Assembly: GCA_025935515.1 (NCBI GenBank)
Contig: JAICVC010000099.1
Span: 1-7,865 of the forward strand
Source of the DNA: Sphingomonas sp.
Lineage (GTDB): Bacteria; Pseudomonadota; Alphaproteobacteria; Sphingomonadales; Sphingomonadaceae
Length of the DNA: 7,865 nucleotides
Reading direction: 5' to 3'
Of this stretch, positions 7,401 through 7,865 are shown one piece after another. The notes beneath the pieces are model-generated. The model saw nothing but the letters and a program-made list of their open reading frames with translations. It did no database searches and had not been told where the DNA came from. The first letter of the stretch is position 1. Each line of letters opens with the position of its first letter. The translations under genes were made by a program, and so were the position numbers.

Positions 7401-7822
7401 AAGGGCTCGTCCTCGGCATCGACGCGCTGGATCTGAGGTTCCAGAATCCCGTCTGGCAGGTTGGAGCGTATCTGCGAGATTACGTTGCGGACGTCGTTGA
7501 CTGCGCGGTCGGTTGGCGTGCCGAGCTCGAACTGCACGAACGTCGTGCTGTTCCCCTCGCGGATGGTGCTGCTGATCTCCTCGACGCCGGTGATTCCACG
7601 GACCGCGGATTCGACCCGCTGCGTGACTTGCGTCTCCATCTCGCCCGGGGCTGCGCCGGGCTGAGACACCGACACGATCGCCGCCGGGAAATCGATGTCC
7701 GGCGCGTTGTTCACCTGCATCCGCGCAAAGGCGATCAGGCCCGCGAGCATGAGCCCGACGAACAGCACGATCGGAAAAACCGGGTTGCGGATGCACCAGG
7801 AGGAGACGTTGCGGAAATTCAT
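4433..7822 (-). CDS. RND (HAE1/AcrB-type) efflux permease with extra central membrane hairpin
   Basis: This is an inner-membrane, proton-driven pump subunit that would form a trimer with a periplasmic adaptor and an outer-membrane channel to expel small hydrophobic compounds. The layout is duplicated: TM1 (13-34), first periplasmic part (35-335), TM2-6 (338-490), TM7 (623-645), second periplasmic part (646-938), TM8-12 (940-1101). The proton relay is complete: D402 and D403 in VLVDDAIVEIEN (TM4), K1012 in GIVAKNSILL (TM10), and R1042 and T1049 in RAQPIVMTT (TM11), equal to AcrB D407, D408, K940, R971 and T978. At 1129 residues it is about 80 longer than AcrB; the surplus lies mainly in residues 500-620 and contains two extra hydrophobic stretches. 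The start ATG follows AGGAAAG at a good distance. The substrate cannot be read from the sequence. Confidence 0.97.
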   Translation of the reverse strand: MNFRNVSSWCIRNPVFPIVLFVGLMLAGLIAFARMQVNNAPDIDFPAAIVSVSQPGAAPGEMETQVTQRVESAVRGITGVEEISSTIREGNSTTFVQFELGTPTDRAVNDVRNVISQIRSNLPDGILEPQIQRVDAEDEPFSYVGAQTTDMTLEQLSWYIDNTVAKRLLGLEGVAAVSRVGGVDRNIRVILDPAALQAQGITAAQVNQQLRQNNMNGAGGRAEVAGSEQSVRVLGNAPDAYQLSQTQISLPGGRFVKLADLGDVKDSNSEQRSIAKMNGRQVVTFMIQRAKGSSEVTAYDAAWKELKKLEKENPKVHFSEVFNTVDYTKSQYNSAMEGLVEGAVLAVLVVLIFLRDIRATAISALAIPLSAIPAFAFMSMMGITMNFMSTMAMGLVAGVLVDDAIVEIENIVRHMRMGKSAYQASLDAADEIGLAVLATTMAIVAVFFPVALMPGIAGQYFKAFGFTVVLSVLMSLFVARMITPLIAAYFLRSHGVQPHANWRWMDVYLKVLNWSLDTTKAHALLARLPKPARNFGYYALAFLLLLPVLAAFVAGVGATMMGLGKLGVPGAIGFAIAFLVGAAVAYGAAKLIAGLVQMVFSASFAEWHGLVVARWNARMRDHRLAMVGAGVVTLLLSVVLFGTLSMSFFPPQNSDYSRVNITLPPGSTLKQTEAATDRVAAIVIKDPTVERVFERVNVGSGRVNIILKKDRELTSTEFERGMSPTLAAFPDARVSFMSQNGGGPDADQRDIMLYLGGDDPVQLTTVANQIAKQMETVPGLRAPRVGSQLAQPEITIKPRFDLAADLGVTTAALSQTIRIATLGDIEQNSAKFSLSDRQVPIQVSLSENARRDLSTLENLPVPTSNGGSVPLKSVAEIGFGSGPTTIMRSNQLRRLAIGADLAPGVVEGDVWAKVNQLPAVKDLPQGVQKMNLGNQKWQSELLFNFAVALIAGILLVFAVLVLLYRRFLAPFVNMGSLVLAPLGAAVALHIAGQPISLFVLIGILMLFGIVAKNSILLVDFAVEMMNHGMPKNEAIWEAGHKRAQPIVMTTVAMVAGMLPTAISISGDNSWRAPMGITVIGGLIFSTVLTLLLVPSYFSIAISIETRIGKIFHKLIGEEAHAAGTAVPAE

Positions 7823-7832
7823 GAGCTAAGTT

Positions 7833-7839
7833 CTTTCCT
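7833..7839 (-). promoter_or_regulatory. Ribosome binding site of the RND permease gene
   Basis: On the minus strand AGGAAAG lies 10 bases before the ATG at 7822. It supports this start and suggests the permease gene has its own translation initiation and does not rely on overlap with the upstream gene. Confidence 0.6.
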
Positions 7840-7844
7840 GGCGC

Positions 7845-7865
7845 TTATTGCGCGGCCTGCCGCCT
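7845..7865 (-). CDS. Possible last codons of the upstream gene, probably the pump's periplasmic adaptor (partial)
   Basis: On the minus strand the frame entering from the edge can read RRQAAQ followed by TAA (7847-7845), 22 bases before the permease ATG. RND permease genes normally follow the gene of their membrane-fusion adaptor, so an adaptor tail is expected here. The fragment is too short to identify. Another frame runs to a TGA that overlaps the permease start as ATGA, ending in KELSS, and cannot be excluded. The separate ribosome binding site in the gap favours the TAA version. Confidence 0.3.
   Translation of the reverse strand, partial: RRQAAQ

Overview
The window looks like ordinary chromosomal DNA of a GC-rich alphaproteobacterium, most likely in the Sphingomonadales. 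That placement is an inference from the GC-rich sequence, the strong GC bias that opens long antisense reading frames, the overall character of the ClpS, MurA and DUF445 proteins, and the neighbourhood (phasin-like tail, clpS, murA). No rRNA or marker gene is present to confirm it. I see no tRNA, CRISPR array, insertion sequence, phage gene or origin.

Left part, 1-2287: the last 26 codons of a rightward gene (perhaps a phasin) end at a strong intrinsic terminator. clpS follows rightward; it encodes the adaptor that hands N-degron proteins to ClpAP. It converges, with a 3-base gap, on a small leftward membrane protein of the DUF486/DMT type. That gene is divergent from murA, which encodes the first committed enzyme of peptidoglycan synthesis. 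murA most likely starts at the GTG at 1004, not at the upstream ATG at 944.

Centre, 2288-2355: an imperfect palindrome of 68 bases fills almost the whole gap between murA and the convergent leftward gene cluster. It resembles a dispersed REP-like repeat and may act as a two-way transcription end.

Right part, 2357-7865, all leftward: a probable co-transcribed set reads, in order of transcription, the end of an upstream gene (probably the periplasmic adaptor of the pump), an RND efflux permease of 1129 residues, a DUF445 membrane protein, and a GNAT acetyltransferase with an unrecognised N-terminal region and a Lys/Pro/Ala-rich linker. The permease and the DUF445 gene are 31 bases apart. The DUF445 gene and the GNAT gene share a GTGA stop/start overlap, so those two are probably translationally coupled. 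The permease keeps the full proton-relay residues but carries an extra hydrophobic hairpin between the two halves of the protein.

No clearly new system is visible. The points most worth checking are the extra membrane hairpin of the pump, the DUF445-GNAT coupling behind it, the unassigned N-terminal region of the acetyltransferase, and the palindromic repeat. There is no gene-free stretch above 300 bases; the largest gap is 82-215, which holds the terminator and the presumed clpS promoter.
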